The position numbers and the translations under genes were made by a program. 64,000 bases of DNA from Corynebacterium sp. (GTDB taxonomy: Bacteria > Actinomycetota > Actinomycetes > Mycobacteriales > Mycobacteriaceae): positions 42,529 to 106,528 of the forward strand of contig JAUMTX010000004.1 in NCBI GenBank assembly GCA_030530985.1, read 5' to 3'. The notes beneath the pieces are model-generated. The model was not told where the DNA came from. It worked only from the letters and a program-made list of their open reading frames with translations, and ran no database searches. Shown here one piece after another: positions 1 through 8,945 of this stretch (its first letter is position 1; each line of letters begins with the position of its first letter).

Positions 1-2
1 TT

Positions 3-197
3 GAGTCGTCCATTGAAAGCACGGTGGTGTCTTATCCTGTAGTTAAGGAAATGCGCATCCAGGCCATTGGCTCGAGTTTGGTAGCCCCAGAATCAGAAGC
101 AGGGCATAGGTTGTCGCATTGGCAAACCCGTCCAGGTATTGGCATCTTTGGTTCCTTGCCTAGCTGGACAAGTATTAGTAGAGAAAATGAGGAATAA
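3..197 (+). CDS. C-terminal end of an upstream gene (partial), possibly LpqW-like
   Basis: An open frame enters from the left edge and ends with TAA immediately before the mshB ATG (no spacer). About 64 residues are visible, ending in an acidic tail. No motif is decisive. Family knowledge: in corynebacteria and mycobacteria an orphan solute-binding-like lipoprotein (LpqW) lies upstream of mshB, and the visible pattern of alternating hydrophobic strands followed by a Trp-containing segment would fit the end of such a fold. The assignment is by synteny and is weak; the reading frame itself is secure because it has no stop and abuts mshB. Confidence 0.6.
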   Translation, partial: ESSIESTVVSYPVVKEMRIQAIGSSLVAPESEAGHRLSHWQTRPGIGIFGSLPSWTSISRENEE

Positions 198-1031
198 ATG
201 CGTGTATTAGCAGTTCATGCGCATCCCGATGATGAGGCCATCTGGACTGGTGGCCTTTTGGCACATTATGCCCGCGAAGGGGCAGAGGTACTTGTTGTGA
301 CTTGTACTCTTGGTGAAGAGGGCGAGGTCATTGGTAAGCCCTATTCCCAATTGACTGTTGACCATGCCGATCAGCTCGGTGGTTTCCGTATTGCGGAACT
401 GTACTCCTCCCTCAATATTTTGGGGGCCATTGGACATCACTTGGGTGGTGCTGGTCATTTCCGTGATTCTGGTATGGCAGGCACCCCAGCCGCAGCCAAT
501 CCACGCGCCTTTGTTAATAACACAAATGAGGCCATTGAGCTGCTCACCGAAGTGATTGACGACTTCGAACCCCACCTTGTTGTGACCTATGGTCCTGATG
601 GTGGATATGGTCATCCTGATCACATTCAGGCCCACCACATTACCCACAAGGCGGTTGAGGCTGCCAGCGTTAAAGTTGATGCCATCCTCTGGGCAGTCAC
701 TAGCCGTGCAGCTTTGGATAATTCCCTCTCTGAGGTGCAAGAATATCCGGATGGTTGGCGTTGGGCGCCCGAGGAAATTGCAGCCGTGGATGAGTTTGAT
801 TTGGCCTTGGATCTCTCTGAGCATGTCTATGAAGCCAAGGTAGAGGCAATGAAAACTCATGCAACCCAGGTGTGGATTGCCGATGGGGAGGGTACAATGG
901 TAAATCCGACCCCAGCGGTAGGTATAGCACCAGATACTGTGTGGGCTCTGTCGAATCTCATCACGCAAACTGTGGTTCGTAAGGAGTATTACCAGATCGG
1001 CTATGGCTCATGGAATTTTGGAAAAGAATAG
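198..1031 (+). CDS. mshB: N-acetyl-glucosaminyl-inositol deacetylase (mycothiol biosynthesis)
   Basis: Zinc-dependent deacetylase of the LmbE/PIG-L family that removes acetate from GlcNAc-Ins to give GlcN-Ins, the second step of mycothiol synthesis in the cytoplasm. The N-terminal AHPDDE motif (residues 8-13) supplies the first zinc ligands and the catalytic Asp, and GYGHPDH near residue 137-142 supplies the third ligand. At 277 residues it has the family's usual length. The ATG directly follows the TAA of the upstream gene, so translation is probably coupled; a GAGG-like sequence lies inside the upstream gene's last codons. The following membrane protein starts 4 bp after the stop. The mycothiol assignment fits the actinobacterial context; the paralogous Mca amidase is less likely because Mca genes normally sit next to greA. 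Confidence 0.9.
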   Translation: MRVLAVHAHPDDEAIWTGGLLAHYAREGAEVLVVTCTLGEEGEVIGKPYSQLTVDHADQLGGFRIAELYSSLNILGAIGHHLGGAGHFRDSGMAGTPAAANPRAFVNNTNEAIELLTEVIDDFEPHLVVTYGPDGGYGHPDHIQAHHITHKAVEAASVKVDAILWAVTSRAALDNSLSEVQEYPDGWRWAPEEIAAVDEFDLALDLSEHVYEAKVEAMKTHATQVWIADGEGTMVNPTPAVGIAPDTVWALSNLITQTVVRKEYYQIGYGSWNFGKE

Positions 1032-1035
1032 GATA

Positions 1036-1491
1036 ATGGCGAGAAAACCACTACCAAAGCCAGTGGATGCGAGTGGCAAGGAAGTTGCCTTCGCGCTGCT
1101 GTGGATCTGTATTGGTTCCCTTATCTCTGTTTTATTGGAAGTAGTGTATCTCGGTGCACGCATCGAGATTAATGGTCGCTATATCCCTATTCCTTACATG
1201 ATCATTGTTGCATACCTATTTAATAGTGTGCTCACGCGAACTGTTTTGCTGTGGACTCGGAACATCCTAATCATTTCGATTCCGCTTTTGGTGTGGATTC
1301 TAGGATACCTAGCCCTAACTTTTGGTCCAGCCGCTTCGGGGGCTATTCTTGTTGGGTCTAGTATTTGGAGTGCTTTACTCATACTTGCAGGTATGGCCGG
1401 TGGCTATATGCCGCTTGTTCGGCTCATTCATGAGCGAATGGATGAGTTGTCGGCCGGGACCAGCCCGTCCACCCCTGCAGGGGAGAAGTAG
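1036..1491 (+). CDS. Small integral membrane protein downstream of mshB
   Basis: A 151-residue protein with about four hydrophobic segments: residues ~17-37, ~49-65, ~75-95 and ~100-125, followed by a polar C-terminal tail rich in Ser, Thr and Pro. An in-frame ATG lies further upstream at 1003, but the ATG at 1036 begins 4 bp after mshB, gives a lysine-rich N-terminus and has AGGATA just before it, so it is preferred. Homologues of this type occur between mshB and the ferredoxin gene in corynebacteria and mycobacteria; their function is unknown to me. It is probably cotranscribed with mshB and fdxC. Confidence 0.75.
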   Translation: MARKPLPKPVDASGKEVAFALLWICIGSLISVLLEVVYLGARIEINGRYIPIPYMIIVAYLFNSVLTRTVLLWTRNILIISIPLLVWILGYLALTFGPAASGAILVGSSIWSALLILAGMAGGYMPLVRLIHERMDELSAGTSPSTPAGEK

Positions 1492-1529
1492 CTCGTTACG
1501 CAGAGAATTAAAGACATAAGGAATAAATA

Positions 1530-1847
1530 GTGACTTATATTATTGCGCAGCCTTGCGTCGACGTTAAGGACAAGGCCTGTGTTGAGGAGTGCCCTGTAGA
1601 TTGCATCTACGAGGGTGCACGTTCCCTCTACATTCACCCAGATGAGTGCGTTGACTGTGGCGCCTGTGAGCCAGTGTGCCCAACTGAGGCCATCTTCTAC
1701 GAGGATGATGTGCCGGATGAGTGGGTTGACTATAATGACGCGAACGCAGCCTTCTTTGATGAGCTGGGTTCCCCAGGCGGCGCCGCTAAGCTCGGCCCAC
1801 AGGACTTTGATCCTGAAATGGTGGCATCTTTGCCTCCACAGGCCTAA
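1530..1847 (+). CDS. fdxC: 7Fe ferredoxin [3Fe-4S][4Fe-4S]
   Basis: Soluble low-potential electron carrier of 105 residues. The start is GTG with AAGGA 8-12 bp upstream. Cysteines at residues 9, 17, 21 and 25 and a second set at 40, 43, 46 and 50 ([12 protein letters not shown]) match the bacterial 7Fe ferredoxin arrangement, in which one cluster is [3Fe-4S] and the other [4Fe-4S]. The acidic C-terminal half ([15 protein letters not shown]) is the extension typical of the FdxA/FdxC group. It sits between the mshB operon and dapC, the order known from M. tuberculosis (fdxC-dapC). The electron partner is not shown by the sequence. Confidence 0.93.
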   Translation: MTYIIAQPCVDVKDKACVEECPVDCIYEGARSLYIHPDECVDCGACEPVCPTEAIFYEDDVPDEWVDYNDANAAFFDELGSPGGAAKLGPQDFDPEMVASLPPQA

Positions 1848-1908
1848 TATTGAGTTAGTCTATAGAAACTCTGGTCTGTCCGACCGCCCAATTTACGGAA
1901 GGTTTTGA

Positions 1909-3015
1909 ATGCGTACTCCGCTTAGTTCTCGTCTACCCGGTTTCCCTTGGGATTCCTTGGCCAATGCCCGCGCAAAGGCCCAGTCCCATCCAGGTGGGCT
2001 TGTGAACCTTTCTGTCGGTACGCCTGTCGACGACGTCGCGCCTTCCATCCAAGAGGCTCTTGCCGCAGCTGCCCATGTTCCTGGTTACCCAACCACTGTG
2101 GGCACCACTGAGCTTCGCCAGTCCATTGTTGACGCACTCGCACGCCGATACAATATGACGGGTTTGGATTTGGACAGCGTTTTGCCAGTAATTGGCACCA
2201 AGGAGGCTATCGCCTACCTTCCATTCCTCCTGGGTGTGGACGCCAACTGTTCTTTGGTTATTCCAGAGGTGGCCTACCCAACCTATGAGGTTGCCGGTCT
2301 GGTTTCTGGTGCACGCATCATTAGGGCTGATTCTCTGCTTCAGCTTGGGCCTGAAAGCCCAACAATGATGTTTATTAACTCTCCTGGTAACCCAACCGGC
2401 AAGGTTTTGGGCATTGATCACCTGCGCAAGGTGGTTGGCTGGGCTCGTGAGCGCAATGTTATTTTGTGCTCCGATGAGTGCTATCTCGGCTTGAACTGGG
2501 AAGAGGAAGAGGCACTGTCCATTCTTGACCCACGTGTGTGCGATGGCGACCATACGAATCTTCTTGCCATCCACTCCTTGTCCAAGACCTCCAATATGGC
2601 TGGCTACCGTGCCGGTTATCTCGCTGGTGATAAGCAGCTTATTGCTGAGCTGCTTGAGGCCCGTAAGCACACTGGTCTGATGGTCCCTGGTCCTATCCAG
2701 GAGGCCATGGTTACCGCTTTGAAGGATGATGAGCAGGAAAAGCGCCAGTATGACATTTATGAGGCCCGCCGCAAGAAGCTACTCCCTGCTGTTGTCGCAG
2801 CCGGTTTTACTGTGGATGAGTCTGCCGCAGGCCTGTATTTGTGGGTAACTCGCGGTGAAGATTGCCGTGCAACTGTGGATTGGTTCGCCGAGCGCGGTAT
2901 TCTTGTCGCTCCAGGCGAGTTCTATGGCCCTAAGGGGCAGCAGCATGTGCGTATTGCACTCACTGCACCGGATGAGCGTATCGACGCTGCCGTAGAGCGT
3001 CTCAGCGCCAATTAA
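1909..3015 (+). CDS. dapC: N-succinyldiaminopimelate aminotransferase
   Basis: PLP-dependent class I/II aminotransferase (368 residues) that transfers an amino group from glutamate to N-succinyl-2-amino-6-oxopimelate in the succinylase branch of DAP/lysine synthesis. Visible signatures are NSPGNPTGK (residues ~157-165), the SDECY strand that binds PLP, and SLSKTSNMAGYRAGY carrying the Schiff-base lysine near residue 225. The final Arg-containing region (HVRIALT) binds substrate carboxylate. The gene follows fdxC after 61 bp and lies 0.6 kb from dapD, with dapE nearby, which supports DapC over other aminotransferases. ATG start, with ACGGAAGG just upstream. Confidence 0.92.
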   Translation: MRTPLSSRLPGFPWDSLANARAKAQSHPGGLVNLSVGTPVDDVAPSIQEALAAAAHVPGYPTTVGTTELRQSIVDALARRYNMTGLDLDSVLPVIGTKEAIAYLPFLLGVDANCSLVIPEVAYPTYEVAGLVSGARIIRADSLLQLGPESPTMMFINSPGNPTGKVLGIDHLRKVVGWARERNVILCSDECYLGLNWEEEEALSILDPRVCDGDHTNLLAIHSLSKTSNMAGYRAGYLAGDKQLIAELLEARKHTGLMVPGPIQEAMVTALKDDEQEKRQYDIYEARRKKLLPAVVAAGFTVDESAAGLYLWVTRGEDCRATVDWFAERGILVAPGEFYGPKGQQHVRIALTAPDERIDAAVERLSAN

Positions 3016-3043
3016 TACGAGCAGATAAAGGAAACTATCGCCA

Positions 3044-3514
3044 ATGTGGCAGTTTATTAAGTTCGGCATTGTTGGTGGCTCGGGCACCATCGTCAATATG
3101 GCGGTTACCATTCTCTACACCATGCTGTTGAGCGCGGTTACTGGCCATGGTCCACATTCACCATTTTTCTTCTTTGAGTGGTACCACGTGATTATGGTCT
3201 TGGCCTTTGTCACTGCTAATACGTGGAACTACCAGCTCAACCGCATGTGGACTTTCAGTGCTGAGGAGCGTCGCGGTTGGTGGGCACAGTTCTTCCCATT
3301 CTTGGCCACGGGTGTTTTTGCCTTCATTGTGAGCCTGATTGTGACTACTCTGTTGCTCAGTGACTGGTCCCCAATTCAGCTCTCCCGTGAGATTTTCGAT
3401 GATACGAGCGTTGTGCGTACTGGCTTCTACTGGGCCAATGCAATTTCCATCATTGTTGCTTTGCCAGTGAACTTCATCGTGAATAAGCTATGGACTTTCC
3501 GTAAAACAGCCTAA
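3044..3514 (+). CDS. GtrA-family membrane protein
   Basis: A 156-residue protein with four hydrophobic segments and the GtrA-like pattern: an N-terminal FIKFGIVGGSGTIVNM segment, then NTWNYQLNRMWTFS, and the final VNFIVNKLWTFR. Members of this family are thought to help flip or position polyprenyl-linked sugars for cell-envelope glycosylation, but the substrate here is unknown. It follows dapC after 28 bp, with AAAGGAAAC as ribosome binding site, and ends at a strong bidirectional hairpin facing dapD. The link to the DAP genes is positional only. Confidence 0.8.
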   Translation: MWQFIKFGIVGGSGTIVNMAVTILYTMLLSAVTGHGPHSPFFFFEWYHVIMVLAFVTANTWNYQLNRMWTFSAEERRGWWAQFFPFLATGVFAFIVSLIVTTLLLSDWSPIQLSREIFDDTSVVRTGFYWANAISIIVALPVNFIVNKLWTFRKTA

Positions 3515-3520
3515 AGACCA

Positions 3521-3561
3521 AAAAGGTGGGGCTTACTCGAAAGAGTAAGCCCCACCTTTTT
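3521..3561. terminator. Bidirectional rho-independent terminator between gtrA-like gene and dapD
   Basis: Perfect 18-bp stem with a GAAA tetraloop (arms 3521-3538 and 3543-3560), with A-run on the left and T-run on the right. It can end transcripts of both convergent genes. Confidence 0.95.
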
Positions 3562-3584
3562 ATGTGAGTACTGGTTTATTCAGT

Positions 3585-4550
3585 TTAGTTCTTGTGCAGC
3601 TGGTCGTTGAGCTCCACCTTGGAGGTGCCCCAACCAGTGGCCTCAATGGCGCCGGTGAGGGAGTTACGGCGGAAGAGGATATTGGAGCGACCAGAAAGCT
3701 CCACAGCCTTGATGGTGTCGCCATCATTGAGGCTAACCTGCTCGGCTACGGTACCGCGAACAATAACCTTGGAGCCTGCGGTCACATAGAGACCAGCCTC
3801 AAGGACGCAGTCATCGCCCAAGGCGATACCAAGACCGGAGTTAGCACCAAGCAAGCAACGCTCACCCATGGAGATAACCTGCTTGCCACCGCCGGAGAGG
3901 GTGCCCATGATGGAGGCGCCGCCACCAACGTCAGAACCGTCGCCAACAACGACGCCGGCAGAGATACGGCCTTCAACCATGGAGGTGCCCAGGGTACCTG
4001 CATTAAAGTTGCAGAAGCCCTCATGCATAACGGTGGTGCCAGGGGAGAGGTGTGCACCAAGGCGTACACGGTCAGCGTCACCAATACGAACACCGGCAGG
4101 AACTACATAGTCCACCATGCGTGGGAACTTGTCCACGGAGTATACGGTGACTGGGCCACGGGCCATGAGCTTGCCACGGGTCTCTTCGAAGTTTTCTGGG
4201 GAGCATGGGCCAAAGTTGGTCCATACAACATTATTAAGAAGACCGAAGATACCGTCGAGATTCTGGCCGTGTGGGCGAACCAGGCAGTGGGAGAGAAGAT
4301 GCAGACGCAGGTATGCGTCAAAGGCATCGGCTGGGGCCTGGGAGAGGTCAGCGATGGTGGTGGTGATTTCTACACGACGAACACCACGGTCAGCATCGAC
4401 AGAGACCTCGGCGCCAATGGTGGTGCCGGACTCAGCAATGCTGCCAGCATCCTTGAGCTCTGGGCGTGGGAACCACGCGTCAAGAACCGCGCCATCAGTA
4501 GTGATAGTCGCAATACCAGTTGCACTTGCGGAATTATTGGTAAAAGCCAT
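3585..4550 (-). CDS. dapD: 2,3,4,5-tetrahydropyridine-2,6-dicarboxylate N-succinyltransferase
   Basis: Trimeric left-handed beta-helix acyltransferase (321 residues) that succinylates tetrahydrodipicolinate with succinyl-CoA, the entry into the succinylase branch of lysine and meso-DAP synthesis. The N-terminal half is a mixed domain of the actinobacterial DapD type. From about residue 170 hexapeptide repeats are visible (for example [59 protein letters not shown]). The Met-Ala-Phe-Thr start has AGGGTG a few bases upstream. It lies downstream of, and on the same strand as, two amino-acid permeases. dapE lies beyond them on the other strand. Confidence 0.93.
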   Translation of the reverse strand: MAFTNNSASATGIATITTDGAVLDAWFPRPELKDAGSIAESGTTIGAEVSVDADRGVRRVEITTTIADLSQAPADAFDAYLRLHLLSHCLVRPHGQNLDGIFGLLNNVVWTNFGPCSPENFEETRGKLMARGPVTVYSVDKFPRMVDYVVPAGVRIGDADRVRLGAHLSPGTTVMHEGFCNFNAGTLGTSMVEGRISAGVVVGDGSDVGGGASIMGTLSGGGKQVISMGERCLLGANSGLGIALGDDCVLEAGLYVTAGSKVIVRGTVAEQVSLNDGDTIKAVELSGRSNILFRRNSLTGAIEATGWGTSKVELNDQLHKN

Positions 4551-4564
4551 AGTTACACCCTACC

Positions 4565-5983
4565 TTATTGCTTGTTCGTAGTCGAGGAATTTATGGCCTT
4601 GCGGGCGGCATTTTTCTTCTCTACCACGAAGGATACGGCGATGAGGATGGCACTGATGACTGTAATGGCAATGATTTGCATTCGGGAGGCATCGTCGAAA
4701 AGCATAATGCCACCAATACCGAAGAGGAGAATCAGCACAATCCACGGAAGAACAGGGTAGCCCCACATCTTGACCAAGAGCGGACCTTGCTTTTCCAATT
4801 CGCGGCGCATGCGGATTTCAGAAAGAACAATGAGAATCCAAATGACAAGAATACAGCCACCAACAGCATTCATGAGGAAGGTGAGGAGTCCTGGCGGATT
4901 CCAATACTGCAGGCCAATGGACACAAATGCGAAGAAAAGCGAAACCCACACAGCGCGGTTTGGAATTCCACGACTATCAATATTGCCCAAGATGCGTGGG
5001 GCATTGCCCGCACGGCTCATAGCAAAGAGCAGACGGGAAGTGGAGTAGAGCTGCGCGTTAAATGCGGAGAGAAGGGCAACAACAATAACAATTTCCATCA
5101 TGCCAGCAACAGCAGGAATATTCGCCATGGCAAGAATCTGGGTGAATGGGGATTCAGCAGCGTTCTTTGCTTGGCCCATGGAGGAATATGGAAGAAGCAG
5201 GCAGATGAGCAGAACAGAGCCCAGGTAGAAGAAGAGGATACGCCACAGAATTGCGCGAACAGATACGCGGATGGATTCACGTGGTTCCTCTGCTTCAGCA
5301 GCAGCAATGGTGATTACTTCCAGGCCAACGAAGGCAATAATAACCACGAGAAGGGCAGAAATAATGCCACCAATACCATTAGGGGCAAAGCCTACCTCGG
5401 TGAAGTTTTCCAAGCCGACAAAGCGGGTACCTGGCAGTACACCCAACCACAGAAGGGTAGCAACCACAATAAAGACAACAATGACTGCAATCTTGAGGAA
5501 TGCGAACCAGAATTCAAATTCGCCGAATCCACGCACGGCAATCAAGTTAATTACGGTGAATACGAGCACACAGACCAAAGCAGGAATCCATGGTGGGACA
5601 CCAAACCACTGGTGCATAATCGCGGAGGCGCCGGTAATTTCCACGCCCATGGACATGACGAACATGAACCAGTAGACCCAGCCAATGGTGAAACCTGCCC
5701 AATGGCCCAGCGCCTTTTCTGCATAGACAGCAAAGGAGCCAGTGCTTGGGGAGGCCGCAGCCATTTCACCCAGCATCTGCATTACGCAGACAACAATAAA
5801 GCCAGCGAAGATATAAGCAAGAAGTACAGCAGGGCCTGCGGCTTGGATGCCGACACCGGTGCCAAGGAAGAGACCAGCACCAATGGTTGAGCCCAGACCC
5901 ATCATGGTTAGGTGACGGGTCTTTAGTGAAGAACCTAGGGAACCTTCCGATGAAGGTGCCGTGGAAGCATTGTTATTTTCCAT
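4565..5983 (-). CDS. Amino-acid permease, APC superfamily (AroP paralogue)
   Basis: Twelve-helix secondary transporter of 472 residues. The first helix carries [19 protein letters not shown], a signature of the AAT family of proton-coupled amino-acid permeases, followed by [16 protein letters not shown] and FAFVSIGLQYWNPPG. It is clearly homologous to the next gene upstream, so the two look like an ancient tandem duplication. In-frame ATGs exist at 6031, 6010 and 5983; the last is chosen because the earlier two overlap the terminator hairpin of the upstream permease, but no clear ribosome binding site decides it. Substrate is not proven; aromatic or other neutral amino acids are likely. It ends 14 bp before dapD. 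Confidence 0.82.
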   Translation of the reverse strand: MENNNASTAPSSEGSLGSSLKTRHLTMMGLGSTIGAGLFLGTGVGIQAAGPAVLLAYIFAGFIVVCVMQMLGEMAAASPSTGSFAVYAEKALGHWAGFTIGWVYWFMFVMSMGVEITGASAIMHQWFGVPPWIPALVCVLVFTVINLIAVRGFGEFEFWFAFLKIAVIVVFIVVATLLWLGVLPGTRFVGLENFTEVGFAPNGIGGIISALLVVIIAFVGLEVITIAAAEAEEPRESIRVSVRAILWRILFFYLGSVLLICLLLPYSSMGQAKNAAESPFTQILAMANIPAVAGMMEIVIVVALLSAFNAQLYSTSRLLFAMSRAGNAPRILGNIDSRGIPNRAVWVSLFFAFVSIGLQYWNPPGLLTFLMNAVGGCILVIWILIVLSEIRMRRELEKQGPLLVKMWGYPVLPWIVLILLFGIGGIMLFDDASRMQIIAITVISAILIAVSFVVEKKNAARKAINSSTTNKQ

Positions 5984-6014
5984 GCCGATTATCGTACTAC
6001 TCTGTGGCATGCCA

Positions 6015-6053
6015 TAAAAATACCCCTTCATTATCTAAATGAAGGGGTAAAAA
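6015..6053 (-). terminator. Terminator after aroP (minus strand)
   Basis: Perfect 12-bp stem (6021-6032 with 6038-6049), 5-base loop, and a T-run on the minus strand at 6020-6015. It separates the two tandem permease genes, so the downstream one probably has its own promoter. Confidence 0.85.
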
Positions 6054-6078
6054 CTTCGAGGTCAGCGAAGTGCTAAAA

Positions 6079-7482
6079 CTATGCGCCGCGCTTGGAGAGC
6101 TTCTGCTTATCCTTGAATGCCTTAGTGATAAAGGACAGAACGAGAAGCACAACAGTAATGACAGCCACAGCAATAACCTGGTCGCGGGAACCTGGGTCGG
6201 TGAGCATGAGAACACCGAGGCCAATGATGCCAATCAGGGTGACCCATGGGAGCCATGGGTAGCCCCACATGCGGACGGTCAGTTCGCCAGCAGCCTCATA
6301 GTGCTTGCGCATCTTAAGCTGGGAGGCACAAATCATGGCCCAGATAACGAGCAAGCAGCCACCAACAGCGTTCATGAGGAAGGTCAGCAGGCCTGCTGGG
6401 TTCCAGTACTGAAGCGCCACGGAGACGAAGGCGAAGAAGAGGGAGACGAAAACAGAGTTGATTGGAACACCCTGGCTATTGGTCTTACGGACCCAACGTG
6501 GGGCATCGCCACGCATTGCCAGAGAGTGAGCAAAACGGGAAGTAGCGTAGAGCTGGGCGTTGAATGCAGAGAGAAGCGCAATAACAATAACGGCTTCCAT
6601 AATGCCCACAATGCCAGGAATATTAGCCATACCCAGAATGATGGTGAATGGGGATTCAGCGGCGCTGGAGGCACGGCCCATGGTGGCATAAGGCAGTAGC
6701 AGGCAGATCAGGATGACGGAACCCAGGTAGAAGAGGGAAATACGCCACAAAACGCTGCGGACAGCAACCTTAATTGCCTGACGTGGGTTTTCGGACTCAG
6801 CGGCAGCAATGGTCACAATCTCAATACCACCGAAGGCGAAGGCCACAGCCAAAAGACCAGCGGCAATACCGCCAATGCCATTAGGGGCAAAACCGGACTC
6901 GCGGATATGGCTGAAACCAACTGCTTCGTGGCCAGGCAGTACGCCGAAGACCAGGAGTAGACCGATAACAAGGAAGATGGTGATAACTGCGACCTTGACG
7001 AATGCGAACCAGAATTCAAATTCACCGAAGCCACGAACAGCGGCCAGGTTCACAATCGTGAAGAAGATTACGCAGATCAAAGCTGGGATCCATGGGTCCC
7101 AACCAAGCCAGCCGTGAATGAAGGCGGCGGCACCGGTCATTTCCACACCCATAACCATGATGAGCATGAACCAGTACATCCAACCAAGCGTGAAGCCAGC
7201 CCAGTGGCCAAATGCACGCTCAGCATATTGGGAGAAGGAGCCAGAATCTGGTTCTGCTGCTGCCATCTCACCGAGCATCTGCATAACGCAGACGACCAAG
7301 AAGCCGGCAATGACATAGGCCAGCAAAACAGCAGGACCTGCTGCCTTAATGCCAACGCCAGTGCCGAGGAAGAGGCCTGCACCAATAGCAGAACCCAAAC
7401 CCATCATGGTCAAGTGGCGCGGCTTGAGTCCCACGCCTAGGTTGCTTCCGGATTCAGTTCCGGTCAAATTTTCTGCACTCAT
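6079..7482 (-). CDS. aroP: Aromatic amino-acid permease (AroP-type)
   Basis: APC-superfamily transporter of 467 residues with twelve predicted helices. The N-terminal [20 protein letters not shown], the [18 protein letters not shown] segment and the [20 protein letters not shown] segment closely resemble AroP of C. glutamicum, which imports Phe, Tyr and Trp with protons. In C. glutamicum aroP is known to lie beside dapE, and the same is seen here: the gene is divergent from dapE with only 48 bp between the start codons. No Shine-Dalgarno is visible before the ATG and a TATTAT box lies about 6 bp upstream, so the mRNA may be leaderless. Substrate assignment is by homology and synteny. Confidence 0.82.
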   Translation of the reverse strand: MSAENLTGTESGSNLGVGLKPRHLTMMGLGSAIGAGLFLGTGVGIKAAGPAVLLAYVIAGFLVVCVMQMLGEMAAAEPDSGSFSQYAERAFGHWAGFTLGWMYWFMLIMVMGVEMTGAAAFIHGWLGWDPWIPALICVIFFTIVNLAAVRGFGEFEFWFAFVKVAVITIFLVIGLLLVFGVLPGHEAVGFSHIRESGFAPNGIGGIAAGLLAVAFAFGGIEIVTIAAAESENPRQAIKVAVRSVLWRISLFYLGSVILICLLLPYATMGRASSAAESPFTIILGMANIPGIVGIMEAVIVIALLSAFNAQLYATSRFAHSLAMRGDAPRWVRKTNSQGVPINSVFVSLFFAFVSVALQYWNPAGLLTFLMNAVGGCLLVIWAMICASQLKMRKHYEAAGELTVRMWGYPWLPWVTLIGIIGLGVLMLTDPGSRDQVIAVAVITVVLLVLSFITKAFKDKQKLSKRGA

Positions 7483-7486
7483 GGGG

Positions 7487-7496
7487 AATATAATAC
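7487..7496. promoter_or_regulatory. Overlapping divergent -10 boxes of aroP and dapE
   Basis: TATAAT on the plus strand (7489-7494) precedes dapE by 36 bp; the same bases read TATTAT on the minus strand just upstream of the aroP ATG. The two promoters would compete for RNA polymerase. No clear -35 boxes. Confidence 0.5.
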
Positions 7497-7530
7497 CTGT
7501 CAGTCTCTTAAAAAAGGTAGTCTTAATTAC

Positions 7531-8613
7531 ATGACTTCTCTCAACTTGCTCGAAGATCCTATTCAGCTAACCCAAGACTTGGTCGATATTCCCAGCCCAT
7601 CGCATGAAGAGACCGCAATTGCAGATGCGATTGAGGCCGCGCTGCGCGAGCAGGTTGAGGGCGTTGAGATTCACCGTTTTAAAAATAATGTGATTGCTCG
7701 TACCAACTATGGCCACCCAACTCGTGTGATTCTTGCCGGCCATATTGACACTGTCCCAATTGCTGATAATGTGCCATCCACTCGTGCTGATGGTCTTATT
7801 TGGGGTTGCGGTTCTGTGGATATGAAGAGTGGTGACGCAGTATTCCTTCACCTCTTTGCTTCCATGGTGAAGGAGGGCACTCTGGGCCGCGATGTAACTC
7901 TCATCTGCTACGAGGGTGAAGAAGTAGCCTCGAAATATAATGGCTTGGGCCAAATTGCAGCTGAGCATCCAGAGTGGCTCGAGGGCGATTTGGCTATTTT
8001 GGGTGAGCCTTCTGGTGCTGTCATTGAGGCCGGCTGTCAGGGCACTATTCGCCTCAAGGTAATGGGCCACGGCACCCGCGCCCACAGTGCGCGCTCCTGG
8101 CTTGGCTCCAATGCCATGCACGCCTTGGCCCCTGTAATTAGCAATATTGCCAACTATGAGGCGAAGAAGGTGCTTATCGACGGCTGCGAGTACCGTGAGG
8201 GCCTCAATATTGTCCGCATGGAGTGTGGTGTTGCCAATAACACCATTCCTGATGAGGCATGGTTCTTTGTTAATTACCGCTTTGCCCCAGACAAGACTGT
8301 CGACGAAGCAATGGCACACATGCTGGAAGTCATGGATCTTCCAGAGAATGTCACCTATGAGGTTGATGATGCTGTTCCTGGTGCTCTACCTGGTTTGGCG
8401 GAGCCAGCCGCAGCTGAGTTGGTGAAGGCCAGTGGTGGTGAGTTCCGTGCCAAGTTTGGTTGGACCGATGTGGCACGATTTGCCGAGCTAGGACTACCTG
8501 CCGTGAACTTTGGCCCGGGTGATCCAAGCTTCTGCCATAAGAAGGATGAGCAGTGTGCTGAGTGGATGATCACCCAAGTATCTGACATTTTGCGTCAGTA
8601 CCTACTAAACTAG
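7531..8613 (+). CDS. dapE: Succinyl-diaminopimelate desuccinylase
   Basis: Dinuclear zinc peptidase-like enzyme of the M20 family (360 residues) that hydrolyses N-succinyl-LL-DAP to succinate and LL-DAP. Metal-binding motifs are in order: GHIDTVP (first His and Asp), [14 protein letters not shown] (bridging Asp), CYEGEEVA (catalytic Glu-Glu), and a C-terminal [15 protein letters not shown] carrying the last His. The actinobacterial DapE is slightly shorter than the E. coli enzyme, as here. AAGGTAG precedes the ATG at 8-14 bp. The DivIVA-like gene starts 5 bp downstream. Confidence 0.94.
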   Translation: MTSLNLLEDPIQLTQDLVDIPSPSHEETAIADAIEAALREQVEGVEIHRFKNNVIARTNYGHPTRVILAGHIDTVPIADNVPSTRADGLIWGCGSVDMKSGDAVFLHLFASMVKEGTLGRDVTLICYEGEEVASKYNGLGQIAAEHPEWLEGDLAILGEPSGAVIEAGCQGTIRLKVMGHGTRAHSARSWLGSNAMHALAPVISNIANYEAKKVLIDGCEYREGLNIVRMECGVANNTIPDEAWFFVNYRFAPDKTVDEAMAHMLEVMDLPENVTYEVDDAVPGALPGLAEPAAAELVKASGGEFRAKFGWTDVARFAELGLPAVNFGPGDPSFCHKKDEQCAEWMITQVSDILRQYLLN

Positions 8614-8618
8614 TCCCC

Positions 8619-8945
8619 ATGTCTTGGATCTTCTTATTTATCGTCCTGCTCATCTGTGCTGCGATCTTCGTCTTTGTGTTCTCCAAAATTTTTGGTCGTG
8701 GTGAAGAGCTGCAGCCATTGGATAATGGTGTTGTTCGCGCAGATAACCAGCAGGCCGTAGAAGAAGGCAATGTTGATGATATTCGCTTCGAGGTCGTGCT
8801 TCGTGGCTACCGCCAGGATCAGGTGGATGCGGTCATCGACCAGCTCGTAGCTGAAAATAAGCGTCTTCGTGGCATTGAGGTTGAGCCAACCGCCACTGTT
8901 GACGAACCAAAGGAAGAGGAAGAGAAGGGCGCACATGCTCTCTGA
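8619..8945 (+). CDS. Membrane-anchored DivIVA-domain protein
   Basis: A 108-residue protein with one N-terminal transmembrane helix (residues ~3-24), a polar linker, and a segment around residues 55-85 (IRFEVVLRGYRQDQVDAVID) that matches the N-terminal DivIVA/Wag31-like motif in which an F/Y..RGY.x.QVD core leads into a coiled coil. Proteins of this type sit at membranes and may recruit polar growth or division partners. It lies between dapE and an RlmA-like methyltransferase, whose start overlaps its last 11 bp. Its exact role is unknown; confidence in the domain is higher than in any function. Confidence 0.8.
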   Translation: MSWIFLFIVLLICAAIFVFVFSKIFGRGEELQPLDNGVVRADNQQAVEEGNVDDIRFEVVLRGYRQDQVDAVIDQLVAENKRLRGIEVEPTATVDEPKEEEEKGAHAL

